A DNA stretch of 6,000 bases. Origin: Candidatus Kaiserbacteria bacterium. GTDB taxonomy: Bacteria > Patescibacteriota > Minisyncoccia > Phycocordibacterales > UBA2100. A program made the position numbers and the translations under genes. The notes beneath the pieces are model-generated. The model had not been told where the DNA came from, did no database searches, and saw nothing but the letters and a program-made list of their open reading frames with translations. This document shows positions 1-5,868 of this stretch, piece by piece (positions within the stretch are counted from its first letter, which is position 1; each line of letters opens with the position of its first letter). The stretch lies in NCBI GenBank assembly GCA_026985835.1, contig JALSPS010000111.1, positions 1 through 6,000 of the forward strand. Reading direction: 5' to 3'.

Positions 1-541
1 TAAAACGCAAGGTGTAATCATCAATTTTTTCGGTTTTTATTCCAATCCAGTCAGCGCGTTTTGGGCTTTTTATTGATATATCTTGTATCATTTTTATCGT
101 AAAGATTATGTCATCTGCGGTTATTGGTTCTCCGTCTTGAAAATATAAATTTCTTTTTAAATGGAATGTATATATTTTACCGGAGTCTGATATATCATAA
201 TTTTCCGCAATATCTGAGATTAAATCTCCGTTTGGATTTGCTCTCATAAGACCTGAATATGTAAGAGCTGTTACATCTCTATCTGCGTCTGTAACAGCAA
301 GTACCGGATTTATAAAGCGTGGTATTCCATTGATAACTTCCGTAAATGAACCTCCCTGTGTTGGTGTTTCTTTTGTTATGTATTCATTTATGGAAATAAT
401 CATACCAATAGAAGAAACAACCAAACCTGCAGAAAAGAGAGTCAGGAGAATTTTTTCAGAAAAATCCATTTTTAAAATGAGATTTTGAATGTTCTCAATA
501 GGGGAATTGAGATATAAAATTATTTTTTTCTTTAAATTCAT
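1..541 (-). CDS. ABC transporter substrate-binding protein, family 5 (peptide type), 5' part
   Basis: Only the first 180 codons lie in the window; the gene continues past the left edge. I translated it by hand from the ATG at 541. Family 5 solute-binding proteins (DppA/OppA type) capture peptides outside the membrane and hand them to an ABC permease. Diagnostic segments are residues 75-100 (PRFINPVLAVTDADRDV... then YSGLMR) and 128-154 (LKRNLYFQDGEPITADDIIF), which match the family's 'lnP' and 'v-F-DG-p-tA-Dv-f' blocks. Residues 31-51 form a single hydrophobic helix after a basic N-terminus (NLKKK). There is no lipobox cysteine, so it is probably anchored by an uncleaved helix rather than lipid. 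It lies 93 bp downstream of secG on the same strand. The start is preceded by TATAAT 9 nt upstream and no Shine-Dalgarno. Transported ligand unknown; family assignment is firm, peptide specificity is not. Confidence 0.88.
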   Translation of the reverse strand, partial: MNLKKKIILYLNSPIENIQNLILKMDFSEKILLTLFSAGLVVSSIGMIISINEYITKETPTQGGSFTEVINGIPRFINPVLAVTDADRDVTALTYSGLMRANPNGDLISDIAENYDISDSGKIYTFHLKRNLYFQDGEPITADDIIFTIKMIQDISIKSPKRADWIGIKTEKIDDYTLRF

Positions 542-550
542 TATTTGATT

Positions 551-556
551 ATTATA
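551..556 (-). promoter_or_regulatory. -10 box of the solute-binding protein gene, near-leaderless
   Basis: The minus strand reads TATAAT (556 to 551), a perfect -10 consensus, followed by 9 nt and then the ATG at 541. No convincing -35 is present: the 17-nt position reads ATTTTG. The stretch further upstream is very rich in A and T. No Shine-Dalgarno lies between the box and the ATG. An RNA starting at the usual distance would have a leader of 0-3 nt. Confidence 0.5.
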
Positions 557-634
557 ATTCAGCTAAAAATAGCCAAAATACTTTTTTAATTAATTTAAAT
601 ATGACTTAAGCTCCAAGAATCTATTTGGATTCTC

Positions 635-877
635 TTATATATTAGCAGATATAATTATATTTACGAGAGCTGAAACTGTGAATAACACGGCTATAATTAT
701 TGATATATTGAATAATGTTTTTTCTGCGCCTCTGCGAGTATGAAATCCTGAACTGAAATTGTCTGCGCCAAACGCTCCACCAAGACTTGAACCGGTTTGT
801 TGCAGTAAAACCGTTATAATTAATAAAACTCCCAAGATTATTTGTATGTAAGGCAAAAAAGCCAAAATAGTATTCAT
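635..877 (-). CDS. secG: Preprotein translocase subunit SecG
   Basis: An 80-residue membrane protein, the normal SecG size. SecG is the small accessory subunit of the SecYEG channel and helps SecA-driven export across the cytoplasmic membrane. Two hydrophobic helices (about residues 8-26 and 57-77) flank the family signature: LLQQTGSSLGGAFG at 24-37, then the basic turn and RRGAEKTLF at 48-56. I start it at the ATG at 877 (MNTILAF). An in-frame ATG at 895 adds MCRILR, but it would sit upstream of an AGGA/TAGGAT element and has no ribosome-binding site of its own. The AGGA lies 8 nt before the 877 ATG, so it could be a Shine-Dalgarno, or the whole TAGGAT could be a -10 box. The solute-binding protein gene follows 93 bp downstream on the same strand. 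Confidence 0.95.
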   Translation of the reverse strand: MNTILAFLPYIQIILGVLLIITVLLQQTGSSLGGAFGADNFSSGFHTRRGAEKTLFNISIIIAVLFTVSALVNIIISANI

Positions 878-884
878 ACGCAAT

Positions 885-912
885 ATCCTACACATTTTTT
901 AAAACTTTGCAA
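885..912 (-). promoter_or_regulatory. Candidate secG promoter (overlaps its only SD-like motif)
   Basis: The minus strand has TTGCAA (912-907), a 16-nt spacer, TAGGAT (890-885), 7 nt, then the secG ATG at 877. TAGGAT keeps the most conserved -10 positions (TA..AT). The same bases contain AGGA at Shine-Dalgarno distance, so the sequence alone does not separate the two readings. The other genes in this window show the same box position without AGGA, which favours a promoter. Confidence 0.4.
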
Positions 913-942
913 GCGCACAGGTGAATCAAACTCTCAAGCGCA
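910..942. repeat. Pair of 8-bp direct repeats upstream of secG
   Basis: CAAGCGCA occurs at 910-917 and again at 935-942, 25 bp apart. Each copy is followed by ATCAAA (925-930 and 942-947) at a different distance. The repeats are GC-rich for this AT-rich intergenic region. The first copy overlaps the candidate secG -35 box. They could be operator half-sites on one face of the helix, but two short copies may also be chance. Confidence 0.3.
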
Positions 943-974
943 TCAAATATACTTATTTAAAAAATAATGAAAAC

Positions 975-2351
975 TTAGAATAATTTTTCTTCCTCAAATT
1001 TTTTTATTAGATCTTCATAATGTAATAATAAAGTCTTAAATGGAGTAAAAAATTTTTCATATCCACGCTTAAACTCTTCTTGTTTTTGTCGCCATTTATA
1101 TCCCTTTCCGGCGGAGAGTATTTCTCTCGTGCTTCTATCGTATAAATGTAAAAATGCCTCAATACCATCAATTGCTTTGACAAAAAGTTCTTGATTTGAA
1201 GTTGGTTTTGCTCCATTTCGCACATCTTGGATTATATTTTCGTAGGAATTCATAATTTCAATGTATCGTTTAGATATATTATGTTGTTTTGGCGCATAAT
1301 CTGATGAAATGAGCTCGGTTGCTTTTTGTTCTTCTATTCTATCCTCTTGTTTTTTTTGAAATCCTATTTTGTCTCCCGTTAATGCTTCTGATGCATCGTG
1401 CGCAAGGATTATTTCGTGTATTTCACGCAATGAAAAAGATTGATTTTCAGGGAAAAAATAGTATGCAAGCAGAAGCATATGCGCTGTGTGCTGCGCTACA
1501 CTATCAGAAACCGACATATTGTCATCTTCGGTTATTTGACCTCTGCGGAAGGCTAGTTTTTTTCGTTTACAGAATTTTGCAAGCCTTTCATTTTCTTCTC
1601 GTATGGTTAATTGCTTATATTCTGAATCATTATTTGTTATGAGTTGTATAATGTTTGTAGGTGGGTTGGGTGTCTTAGAATATAAACCATCATTTGCATT
1701 GCTTTTCTTAGATAAGCGTCTTTTGAGAAGCCTATAAAGAATTTCACTAAATTTTTTCATTCCATCAATATGGTGTGTATTATGTAATAGTGATTCCAAA
1801 GTTGTATCTCCAATTTGTTCTAATTCATTTTCCAATGAACCATCTTTATCATTAGAAAAAACAACAAGATTCATCATATATTGAAAACTGCCAATTGCTC
1901 GCACCACCTTTGCTTCTTCTGAAGAATTTTCAAGATATTGAGCATAATTATTTATAATTTTAGTATTAAATTCATTACGAATCGGGAGATTCAAAAAATT
2001 ATTTACAACATCATCAAAAGGGTATGATGATTCTCTATTTGTAACAGGATGAAATGGCGCAGGTATTCCCGCAATAAAAGTGGACAAGAGCATCTCAGTC
2101 AGTTTTTTGTAATCAGAATCCTCTTTATTATTTTCGATATCTTCTAAAAAGTAATGTAATAACAGAAATTGTATCATAATAGTATCAGATACAGATATGA
2201 TATTTTTTTCTGGACTTTCTTTTGTTTGAGTATCATCTTTGTAACGAAAAGTATGTACTAATCTATACACACCAAACAGTCTGCGTAAATCTGATGTTAT
2301 ACCTTCCTCCTTTTCAGCTGTATCTTTGAAATCGTATTCTTTACTATTCAT
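975..2351 (-). CDS. YfbR-like HD-domain hydrolase with a degenerate N-terminal HD-like half
   Basis: A 458-residue soluble protein. The C-terminal half (about 247-458) is an HD_3/YfbR-type metal-dependent phosphohydrolase. It has SVSDSVAQH (metal His288), ILAHDASEALTGD (His318, Asp319, Glu322, Asp327) and VKAIDGIEAF (Asp395). YfbR relatives dephosphorylate deoxyribonucleoside 5'-monophosphates; that substrate is only inferred here. YfbR is about 200 residues, and the excess is explained by an N-terminal half with matching landmarks: FRYKDD (35-40), SVSD (53-56), TEMLLSTFIAG (85-95) and VRAIGSF (150-156). The metal ligands there are replaced by Q61, T91, F92 and G154. The start is uncertain. 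The ATG at 2378 would add nine residues, but the ATG at 2351 has an extended -10 (TGCTATATT) 8 nt upstream; neither has a Shine-Dalgarno. It stands alone between secG and a divergent transglycosylase gene. HD domain sure; function moderate. Confidence 0.85.
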   Translation of the reverse strand: MNSKEYDFKDTAEKEEGITSDLRRLFGVYRLVHTFRYKDDTQTKESPEKNIISVSDTIMIQFLLLHYFLEDIENNKEDSDYKKLTEMLLSTFIAGIPAPFHPVTNRESSYPFDDVVNNFLNLPIRNEFNTKIINNYAQYLENSSEEAKVVRAIGSFQYMMNLVVFSNDKDGSLENELEQIGDTTLESLLHNTHHIDGMKKFSEILYRLLKRRLSKKSNANDGLYSKTPNPPTNIIQLITNNDSEYKQLTIREENERLAKFCKRKKLAFRRGQITEDDNMSVSDSVAQHTAHMLLLAYYFFPENQSFSLREIHEIILAHDASEALTGDKIGFQKKQEDRIEEQKATELISSDYAPKQHNISKRYIEIMNSYENIIQDVRNGAKPTSNQELFVKAIDGIEAFLHLYDRSTREILSAGKGYKWRQKQEEFKRGYEKFFTPFKTLLLHYEDLIKKFEEEKLF

Positions 2352-2359
2352 TAATTTGT

Positions 2360-2368
2360 AATATAGCA
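2360..2368 (-). promoter_or_regulatory. Extended -10 promoter of the HD-domain gene
   Basis: The minus strand reads TGC TATATT (2368 to 2360), an extended -10 element, then 8 nt, then the ATG at 2351. No good -35 is seen; 17 nt upstream reads TGTTAC. If this is the promoter, the upstream in-frame ATG at 2378 is not transcribed and the protein starts at 2351. Confidence 0.4.
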
Positions 2369-2422
2369 CATAATTCATATTGGTAACATATTAAGTTTTA
2401 AACATTGCAATATAACTCAGTT

Positions 2423-2451
2423 TTGTTTTTTGCTTAAATATGTTTTACAAT
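2423..2451 (+). promoter_or_regulatory. Promoter of the transglycosylase gene, leaderless geometry
   Basis: TTGTTT (2423-2428), a spacer of exactly 17 nt, TACAAT (2446-2451), 8 nt, then the ATG at 2460. No Shine-Dalgarno lies in the interval. Transcription would begin at or within a couple of bases of the start codon. It is back to back with the HD-gene promoter. Confidence 0.5.
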
Positions 2452-2459
2452 AGTTGTGT

Positions 2460-3851
2460 ATGTTGGCAAGATTTATTTTGATTATTTTTATGGCGTTTTT
2501 GCCAACGCTGTTTTTTGTTGGTGCAGAAGAGTGTAGAGACATAAGTAATCTTTCTGATTATTCTGATGCAGAATTAAAAAAGATATTTGATGCTTGTTCT
2601 TTTGAAATTGAATCAACTAAACAAGTATTAAAGAAAAAAGAAGCGCAAACATCCTCAATACAACGCAACCTAAGTATACTTGAAGCGCAGATAAGAAAAC
2701 AGAAAGCTCAAATTCGCGCGCGCTCCATTGAAATTTACAGATTAAAAAATAAAATTTCTTCTCAGGCTGAGCAAATAAAAGAGCTTGAAAAAAACATAGA
2801 TAGTTCTAAATTATCTCTCAAAAACTTATTGCGTTCAAAGATATTTAACGATGATTATTCATATATTGAGATATTTTTTGCGCATCCGACTCTTTCTGAT
2901 TTTTTTGATGACACTACAAACAAAAATATGATAGAAGAAAAAATATCCGAGCACTTGGAGACTTTTCAAAAATTGAAAAAAGAAGCCGAAGAAAAAAAGA
3001 ACGAATTTGCCGAGCGCACCGCAAGAGAGCGAGAGCTCATAAGTAAGAAAAAGCAAGAAGTTGTATTAGTTAATTCAAAAAAACTTGAACACAGTATTTT
3101 GTTGGCACAATCAAAAAAAGAAGAAGCAAAATACAAAAAACTTATTTCAGAAAAAGAAACGATAAAAGCAAAAATTCGTAATCGTATTTTTCGTGTTGCT
3201 TCTGGGGAGAAGATTTCTTTTGGTGATGCACTGGCGCTTATTGAGCCATATGAAAGCGCGCTTGGTATAGACAGCGCATTTTTGCTTGCGGTTCTGTTTC
3301 AAGAATCCGGACATAAAGGAAAAATTGGTGGAAATATAGGGCGATGTTATTACAACCAATCAAATAGACATGGTTCTTCCAAAGGAGGGTATCAGGTAAT
3401 GTCAAAATCTCAGCAACCTGCATTTTTGCAAATTATGTCCGGAATCGGAAAAGATCCGGCAAGTGTAAAGGTATCTTGTCCAATTCCAAGTGATGGTTCG
3501 TATGGTGGAGCAATGGGGCCGGCTCAATTTATGCCGAAAACATGGCTTGCAATTAGGGGAGCGGCTGCAAAAATTTTAGGTAAATCGTCAAGTAATCTTT
3601 CTCCGTTTTCAAATCAGGACGCTTTTATAGCATCTGGAGCATATTTGCGCGATTTATATTATTCAAAAAGCTGTACTAATTATGCCAATAAATACTCTCA
3701 TATATCTCCTAAAAAGATATTACGAGAAAGATGCGCGGCTGCAAAGTATTACGCTGGTGGGGCGTGGTGGAAATACCGTATGAAGTATGGGGAATCTGTT
3801 GTTAGGAGGGCAAATCGTTTCCGCGCAGATATTGCAACTTTACATAATTAA
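2460..3851 (+). CDS. Secreted coiled-coil lytic murein transglycosylase (MltB-like motif)
   Basis: A 463-residue exported protein predicted to cleave the glycan strands of peptidoglycan. Residues 1-22 form a signal peptide with a VGA|EE cleavage site. Residues about 46-125 and 156-245 are long charged coiled coils. Between them, SYIEIFFAHPTLSDFFDD (134-151) resembles the hinge of EnvC/PcsB-type coiled-coil domains. The catalytic domain spans about 252-463. AVLFQESG contains the likely acid Glu282, SCPIPS is at 339-344, and GAMGPAQFMPKTW at 350-362 is closest to the family 3 (MltB) signature. Six cysteines (25, 46, 296, 340, 405, 425), all beyond the signal peptide, could form disulfides. I start at ATG 2460; a TTG at 2454 lies inside the gap after the -10 box. 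It is a single gene that ends at a strong terminator. The coiled coil may tether or autoinhibit the enzyme, as in divisome-controlled hydrolases; that is inference. Confidence 0.88.
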   Translation: MLARFILIIFMAFLPTLFFVGAEECRDISNLSDYSDAELKKIFDACSFEIESTKQVLKKKEAQTSSIQRNLSILEAQIRKQKAQIRARSIEIYRLKNKISSQAEQIKELEKNIDSSKLSLKNLLRSKIFNDDYSYIEIFFAHPTLSDFFDDTTNKNMIEEKISEHLETFQKLKKEAEEKKNEFAERTARERELISKKKQEVVLVNSKKLEHSILLAQSKKEEAKYKKLISEKETIKAKIRNRIFRVASGEKISFGDALALIEPYESALGIDSAFLLAVLFQESGHKGKIGGNIGRCYYNQSNRHGSSKGGYQVMSKSQQPAFLQIMSGIGKDPASVKVSCPIPSDGSYGGAMGPAQFMPKTWLAIRGAAAKILGKSSSNLSPFSNQDAFIASGAYLRDLYYSKSCTNYANKYSHISPKKILRERCAAAKYYAGGAWWKYRMKYGESVVRRANRFRADIATLHN

Positions 3852-3882
3852 AAATCCCGCCGACTTCGTCGGCGGGATTTTT
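3851..3882. terminator. Bidirectional intrinsic terminator between convergent genes
   Basis: Perfect GC-rich stem TCCCGCCGA (3855-3863) with TCGGCGGGA (3869-3877), around a CTTCG loop. It is extended by four A-T pairs (3851-3854 with 3878-3881). The plus strand has a T run (3878-3882) for the transglycosylase gene, and the minus strand reads TTTT after the stem for bL25. It starts at the last base of the plus-strand stop codon and lies 16 bp from the bL25 stop, so it serves both convergent genes. Confidence 0.93.
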
Positions 3883-3898
3883 ATTGGTTTTTCAAGTT

Positions 3899-4540
3899 TT
3901 ATTCTTCCGTATTCTCTTCTTTCTCTTGATTTTCTGATTTTTCAGATGAAATTTCAACATCTTCAATAGATCTTTCTTCTTCCGGTTCTGTTTCTTCTTT
4001 TACCGATGTTACAGAAGCTATAAGTTCAGATGAATCAAGTGCAGGTTCAGCGCTTTCAGGAAGTGACAAATCTGATATTGTTATTGTACTGTTTGAATCT
4101 TCCAATTTAGACAAATCAACATCAATACTTTGAGGAATTTCACTTGGACGTACGGCCATTTCGATTTCGTGTAGTAATTTCATAACAACAAGTCCTTGTT
4201 TTTCTGCCGGTGATTCGCCGGTGTAATTAATAGGAACCGTAACATTAACTTTTTTACCTCTTTCAATAACATAAAAGTCAGCATGTAAAATTTTCCCGGA
4301 AACAGGATGTATTGCAACATTATGAATAAGCGCTTCTTTATCTTCGTTTAATCCTTGTAAAACGATAATTGCAGATGTTCCTGCGTTTTTGTATGCAGAT
4401 AAGAACTCTTTTTCATTTATTGTAATCGGGGTTGATTCTTCTTGTGGGCCATAAAAAACCGCTGGAACAAAACCGCTATCACGCAAAGCGTTCAAATTGC
4501 CTCCGGCGTCCCGTTTTTTTATTTGTAATGTTAATGTCAT
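3899..4540 (-). CDS. rplY: Large-subunit ribosomal protein bL25, CTC/TL5 long form
   Basis: A 213-residue member of the bL25/TL5/CTC family, which binds 5S rRNA in the 50S subunit. Residues 1-92 are the 5S-binding domain: MTLTLQIKKRD, then GFVPAVFYG at 23-31, LIHNVAIHPVSGKILHADFY at 71-90. Residues about 93-180 are the C-terminal beta domain of the long form (VTVPINYTGESP and AVRPSEIPQSIDVDLS). The last 33 residues are a low-complexity acidic tail with 16 Asp/Glu and few basic residues, as in many CTC-type proteins. The start is ATG 4540, which restores the conserved N-terminus. An in-frame ATG at 4561 adds seven unrelated residues and lies upstream of the TATACT box. No Shine-Dalgarno precedes the ATG. 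It is a single gene, divergent from the ATP-grasp gene and convergent with the transglycosylase gene. Confidence 0.95.
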   Translation of the reverse strand: MTLTLQIKKRDAGGNLNALRDSGFVPAVFYGPQEESTPITINEKEFLSAYKNAGTSAIIVLQGLNEDKEALIHNVAIHPVSGKILHADFYVIERGKKVNVTVPINYTGESPAEKQGLVVMKLLHEIEMAVRPSEIPQSIDVDLSKLEDSNSTITISDLSLPESAEPALDSSELIASVTSVKEETEPEEERSIEDVEISSEKSENQEKEENTEE

Positions 4541-4550
4541 AATGTACGAC

Positions 4551-4578
4551 AGTATACACAATTTGAATTTATATTCAA
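4551..4578 (-). promoter_or_regulatory. Promoter of the bL25 gene
   Basis: The minus strand reads TTGAAT (4578-4573), a 16-nt spacer, TATACT (4556-4551), 10 nt, then the ATG at 4540. Both boxes match the sigma-70-type consensus well. A transcript would have a leader of only a few bases and no Shine-Dalgarno. Confidence 0.5.
4563..4578. repeat. Perfect inverted repeat covering the bL25 -35 box
   Basis: TTGAAT (4563-4568) and ATTCAA (4573-4578) form a 6-bp perfect dyad around TTAT. One arm is the candidate -35 box of the bL25 promoter. It lies about 50 bp upstream of the divergent ATP-grasp start. It could be an operator for either gene, but in AT-rich DNA a 6-bp dyad may be chance. Confidence 0.35.
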
Positions 4579-4593
4579 CCTCAAACTCAGGAT

Positions 4594-4621
4594 TTGATTT
4601 TTATTTCTTGACTTATATTAT
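4594..4621 (+). promoter_or_regulatory. Promoter of the ATP-grasp gene, leaderless geometry
   Basis: TTGATT (4594-4599), a 16-nt spacer, TATTAT (4616-4621), 7 nt, then the ATG at 4629. An overlapping alternative -10, TATATT (4614-4619), lies 9 nt from the ATG. No Shine-Dalgarno is present. Confidence 0.45.
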
Positions 4622-4628
4622 TCACTTT

Positions 4629-5462
4629 ATGAACTATGATAAAAAAACATACAATCCATTTGTTGTTAGTGTAATAAAAAAATTTGCAGAAAATAACAAT
4701 ATACAAATAAAAACATATTCAGACAATTGGTTAATTGAGTTACAAAAAAATAAAGTACATAGGATAGTTGGGTTTAATTTTGATTTAAGTTCTGCATCAT
4801 CGCTTGCAATAACAAGAGATAAATTTCTGACATCTGAAATTCTAAATGATAATGGAATTTTAGCAGTTAATTATAAATTATTGTTCGCGCCAGATTCTGT
4901 TGCGGCAAATTATCCAAAAAATGAGTTTGAATTAATTTTAGAAAACATTTTTGATAATTTGGATAAAGATGTTGTAATTAAACCAAATTTTGGGACAGGA
5001 GGAGCTGATGTTTTCAGGGTAGCAGACAAATATAATTTCATATCGAGAACAAAAGAACTCTTTAAAAAACATAGTGCGCTATGTTTCTCAAGGTTTTTAA
5101 ATATAGATTTTGAATACAGAATTACGGTTCTAGATGGTATGATTTTAAATATCTATAAAAAACAAAAAACTGATAATATATTATTTAATTTATCAAAAGG
5201 AGCAAAGGCCACTACTCTTAATGAAGATAATGAGTTTGTACAAAAAATAAAAAGTATTGCAAAAAAGACAATGAGAATTCTCGATATGCGTCTTGCAAAT
5301 GTTGATATTGTTAAAACTTCCGATGGAGAATTATTTGTATTAGAGGTTAATGGAGGAATTGCGTTTGAGCACTATTCACGCCAAAATTCTTCTTATAAAG
5401 AAAATGCAACTAAAGTTTATAATAAAATTTTGCAAACAATTCTAGAAGAAAAATTAACTTAA
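4629..5462 (+). CDS. ATP-grasp domain protein, RimK/cyanophycin synthetase-like
   Basis: A 277-residue soluble protein of the ATP-grasp superfamily, whose members join a carboxylate to an amine or thiol through an acyl-phosphate. Visible landmarks are SSASSLAITRDKFLTSEIL at 54-72 (the 'A...DK..t..lL' helix of RimK, GshF and CphA), VVIKPNFGTGG at 115-125 with ATP-binding Lys118 and the glycine loop, FEYRITVLDG at 161-170, and ANVDIVKT at 223-230. VLEVNGGIAFEHY at 238-250 carries the Mg-binding Glu239 and Asn241. The start is ATG 4629, preceded by a -10 box. The longer reading frame back to 4497 runs into the bL25 gene on the other strand and adds no conserved residues. There is no partner domain and no neighbour pointing to a substrate. 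Tail-adding modification, a peptide ligase or a glutathione-like synthesis step are all possible; I cannot choose. Superfamily call firm, substrate unknown. Confidence 0.87.
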   Translation: MNYDKKTYNPFVVSVIKKFAENNNIQIKTYSDNWLIELQKNKVHRIVGFNFDLSSASSLAITRDKFLTSEILNDNGILAVNYKLLFAPDSVAANYPKNEFELILENIFDNLDKDVVIKPNFGTGGADVFRVADKYNFISRTKELFKKHSALCFSRFLNIDFEYRITVLDGMILNIYKKQKTDNILFNLSKGAKATTLNEDNEFVQKIKSIAKKTMRILDMRLANVDIVKTSDGELFVLEVNGGIAFEHYSRQNSSYKENATKVYNKILQTILEEKLT

Positions 5463-5493
5463 AATCTTTGAAAGCATTTTGCTTATTTTACTA

Positions 5494-5526
5494 GGCGCTC
5501 GGCGGTGCATAGCGCTGCCGAGCGCT
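5494..5526. repeat. GC-rich long palindrome after the ATP-grasp gene
   Basis: GCGCTCGGC (5495-5503) pairs with GCCGAGCGC (5517-5525). The inner G-T wobble (5504/5516) and GTGC/GCGC (5505-5508 with 5512-5515) continue the stem to 14 pairs around an ATA loop, and G5494/T5526 adds another wobble. An outer AT-rich pair, AATCTTT (5463-5469) and AAAGATT (5530-5536), could close a larger structure beginning just after the ATP-grasp stop codon. Neither strand has a T run directly after the GC stem, so it is not a canonical intrinsic terminator. Possible roles are a 3'-end stabiliser, a non-canonical terminator, or a dispersed extragenic palindrome. Confidence 0.75.
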
Positions 5527-5555
5527 ACGAAAGATTAAAGTATAAAAGATTTTTC

Positions 5556-5583
5556 TTGCTTATTGATTATTTTTTTGTATAAT
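5556..5583 (+). promoter_or_regulatory. Promoter of rpmE (probably rpmE-prfA)
   Basis: TTGCTT (5556-5561), a 16-nt spacer, a perfect TATAAT (5578-5583), 7 nt, then ATG 5591. The upstream in-frame ATG at 5582 lies inside the -10 box and cannot be the start if this promoter is used. No Shine-Dalgarno is present. Confidence 0.55.
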
Positions 5584-5590
5584 GCTTGGT

Positions 5591-5845
5591 ATGAAAAAAG
5601 ACATTCATCCGGAAAATTATAGAGAAGTTATTTTTGTGGATAACGCCTCAGGCGAGAAGTTTTTACTTTGGTCTACTGTTGAGACAGATGAAAAGGGAGA
5701 GTTTGAAGGGAAGGAATATCCGCTTTATACAGTTGAAATCTCAAGTGCTTCTCATCCGGTTTATACCGGAGAAAAGAGAACCATAGACACGGCAGGTCGT
5801 GTTGAGAAGTTTAGGGCGCGTCAGCAAGCTGCGAATAAAAACTAA
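5591..5845 (+). CDS. rpmE: Large-subunit ribosomal protein bL31, type B (zinc-free)
   Basis: An 84-residue bL31 of the 50S subunit, which sits at the central protuberance and contacts the 30S head. The N-terminus [15 protein letters not shown] and the block [13 protein letters not shown] (51-63) followed by [12 protein letters not shown] (66-77) are diagnostic. There are no cysteines, so the zinc-binding CxxC of type A is absent and this is type B (also called rpmE2/ykgM-like). I use ATG 5591 because MKKDIHP is the family N-terminus; ATG 5582 would add only MLG and overlaps the -10 box. Release factor 1 follows after 23 bp, the common rpmE-prfA order, so the two are probably co-transcribed. 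Confidence 0.96.
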   Translation: MKKDIHPENYREVIFVDNASGEKFLLWSTVETDEKGEFEGKEYPLYTVEISSASHPVYTGEKRTIDTAGRVEKFRARQQAANKN

Positions 5846-5856
5846 CACACCCTCTT

Positions 5857-5862
5857 TATATT
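5857..5862 (+). promoter_or_regulatory. Possible -10-like box just before prfA
   Basis: TATATT lies 6 nt upstream of the prfA ATG, the same position as the boxes at the other starts. No -35 is recognisable because that region is the end of rpmE. It may be an internal promoter giving a leaderless prfA mRNA, or chance AT-rich sequence in a 23-bp operon gap. No Shine-Dalgarno is present; the gap has CCCTC instead. Confidence 0.25.
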
Positions 5863-5868
5863 TAATTT

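Noticed and set aside
562..573. Small dyad GCTA-AAAA-TAGC just upstream of the solute-binding protein -10 box.
   Set aside because: A 4-bp stem in AT-rich DNA is expected by chance.
616..633. Inverted repeat AGAATC/GATTCT one base after the secG stop, considered as a terminator.
   Set aside because: Only 6 bp with low GC and no T run on either strand, so too weak to call.
1319..1642. A 107-residue hydrophobic-looking open frame on the plus strand inside the HD gene.
   Set aside because: It is antisense to conserved HD motifs on the minus strand, and its hydrophobicity comes from the reverse complement of Lys/Glu-rich codons.
975..2351. The possibility that the HD protein is part of a defence system such as nucleotide depletion.
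   Set aside because: No partner effector, sensor or mobile-element gene is nearby; the neighbours are housekeeping genes.
3787..3969. A 60-residue plus-strand frame across the transglycosylase 3' end and the bL25 3' end.
   Set aside because: It overlaps two well-supported genes and reads straight through the terminator hairpin.
4497..4628. Upstream extension of the ATP-grasp frame (44 extra residues from the ATG at 4497).
   Set aside because: It overlaps the 5' end of the bL25 gene on the other strand, shows no conserved residues, and a -10 box lies just before the internal ATG at 4629.
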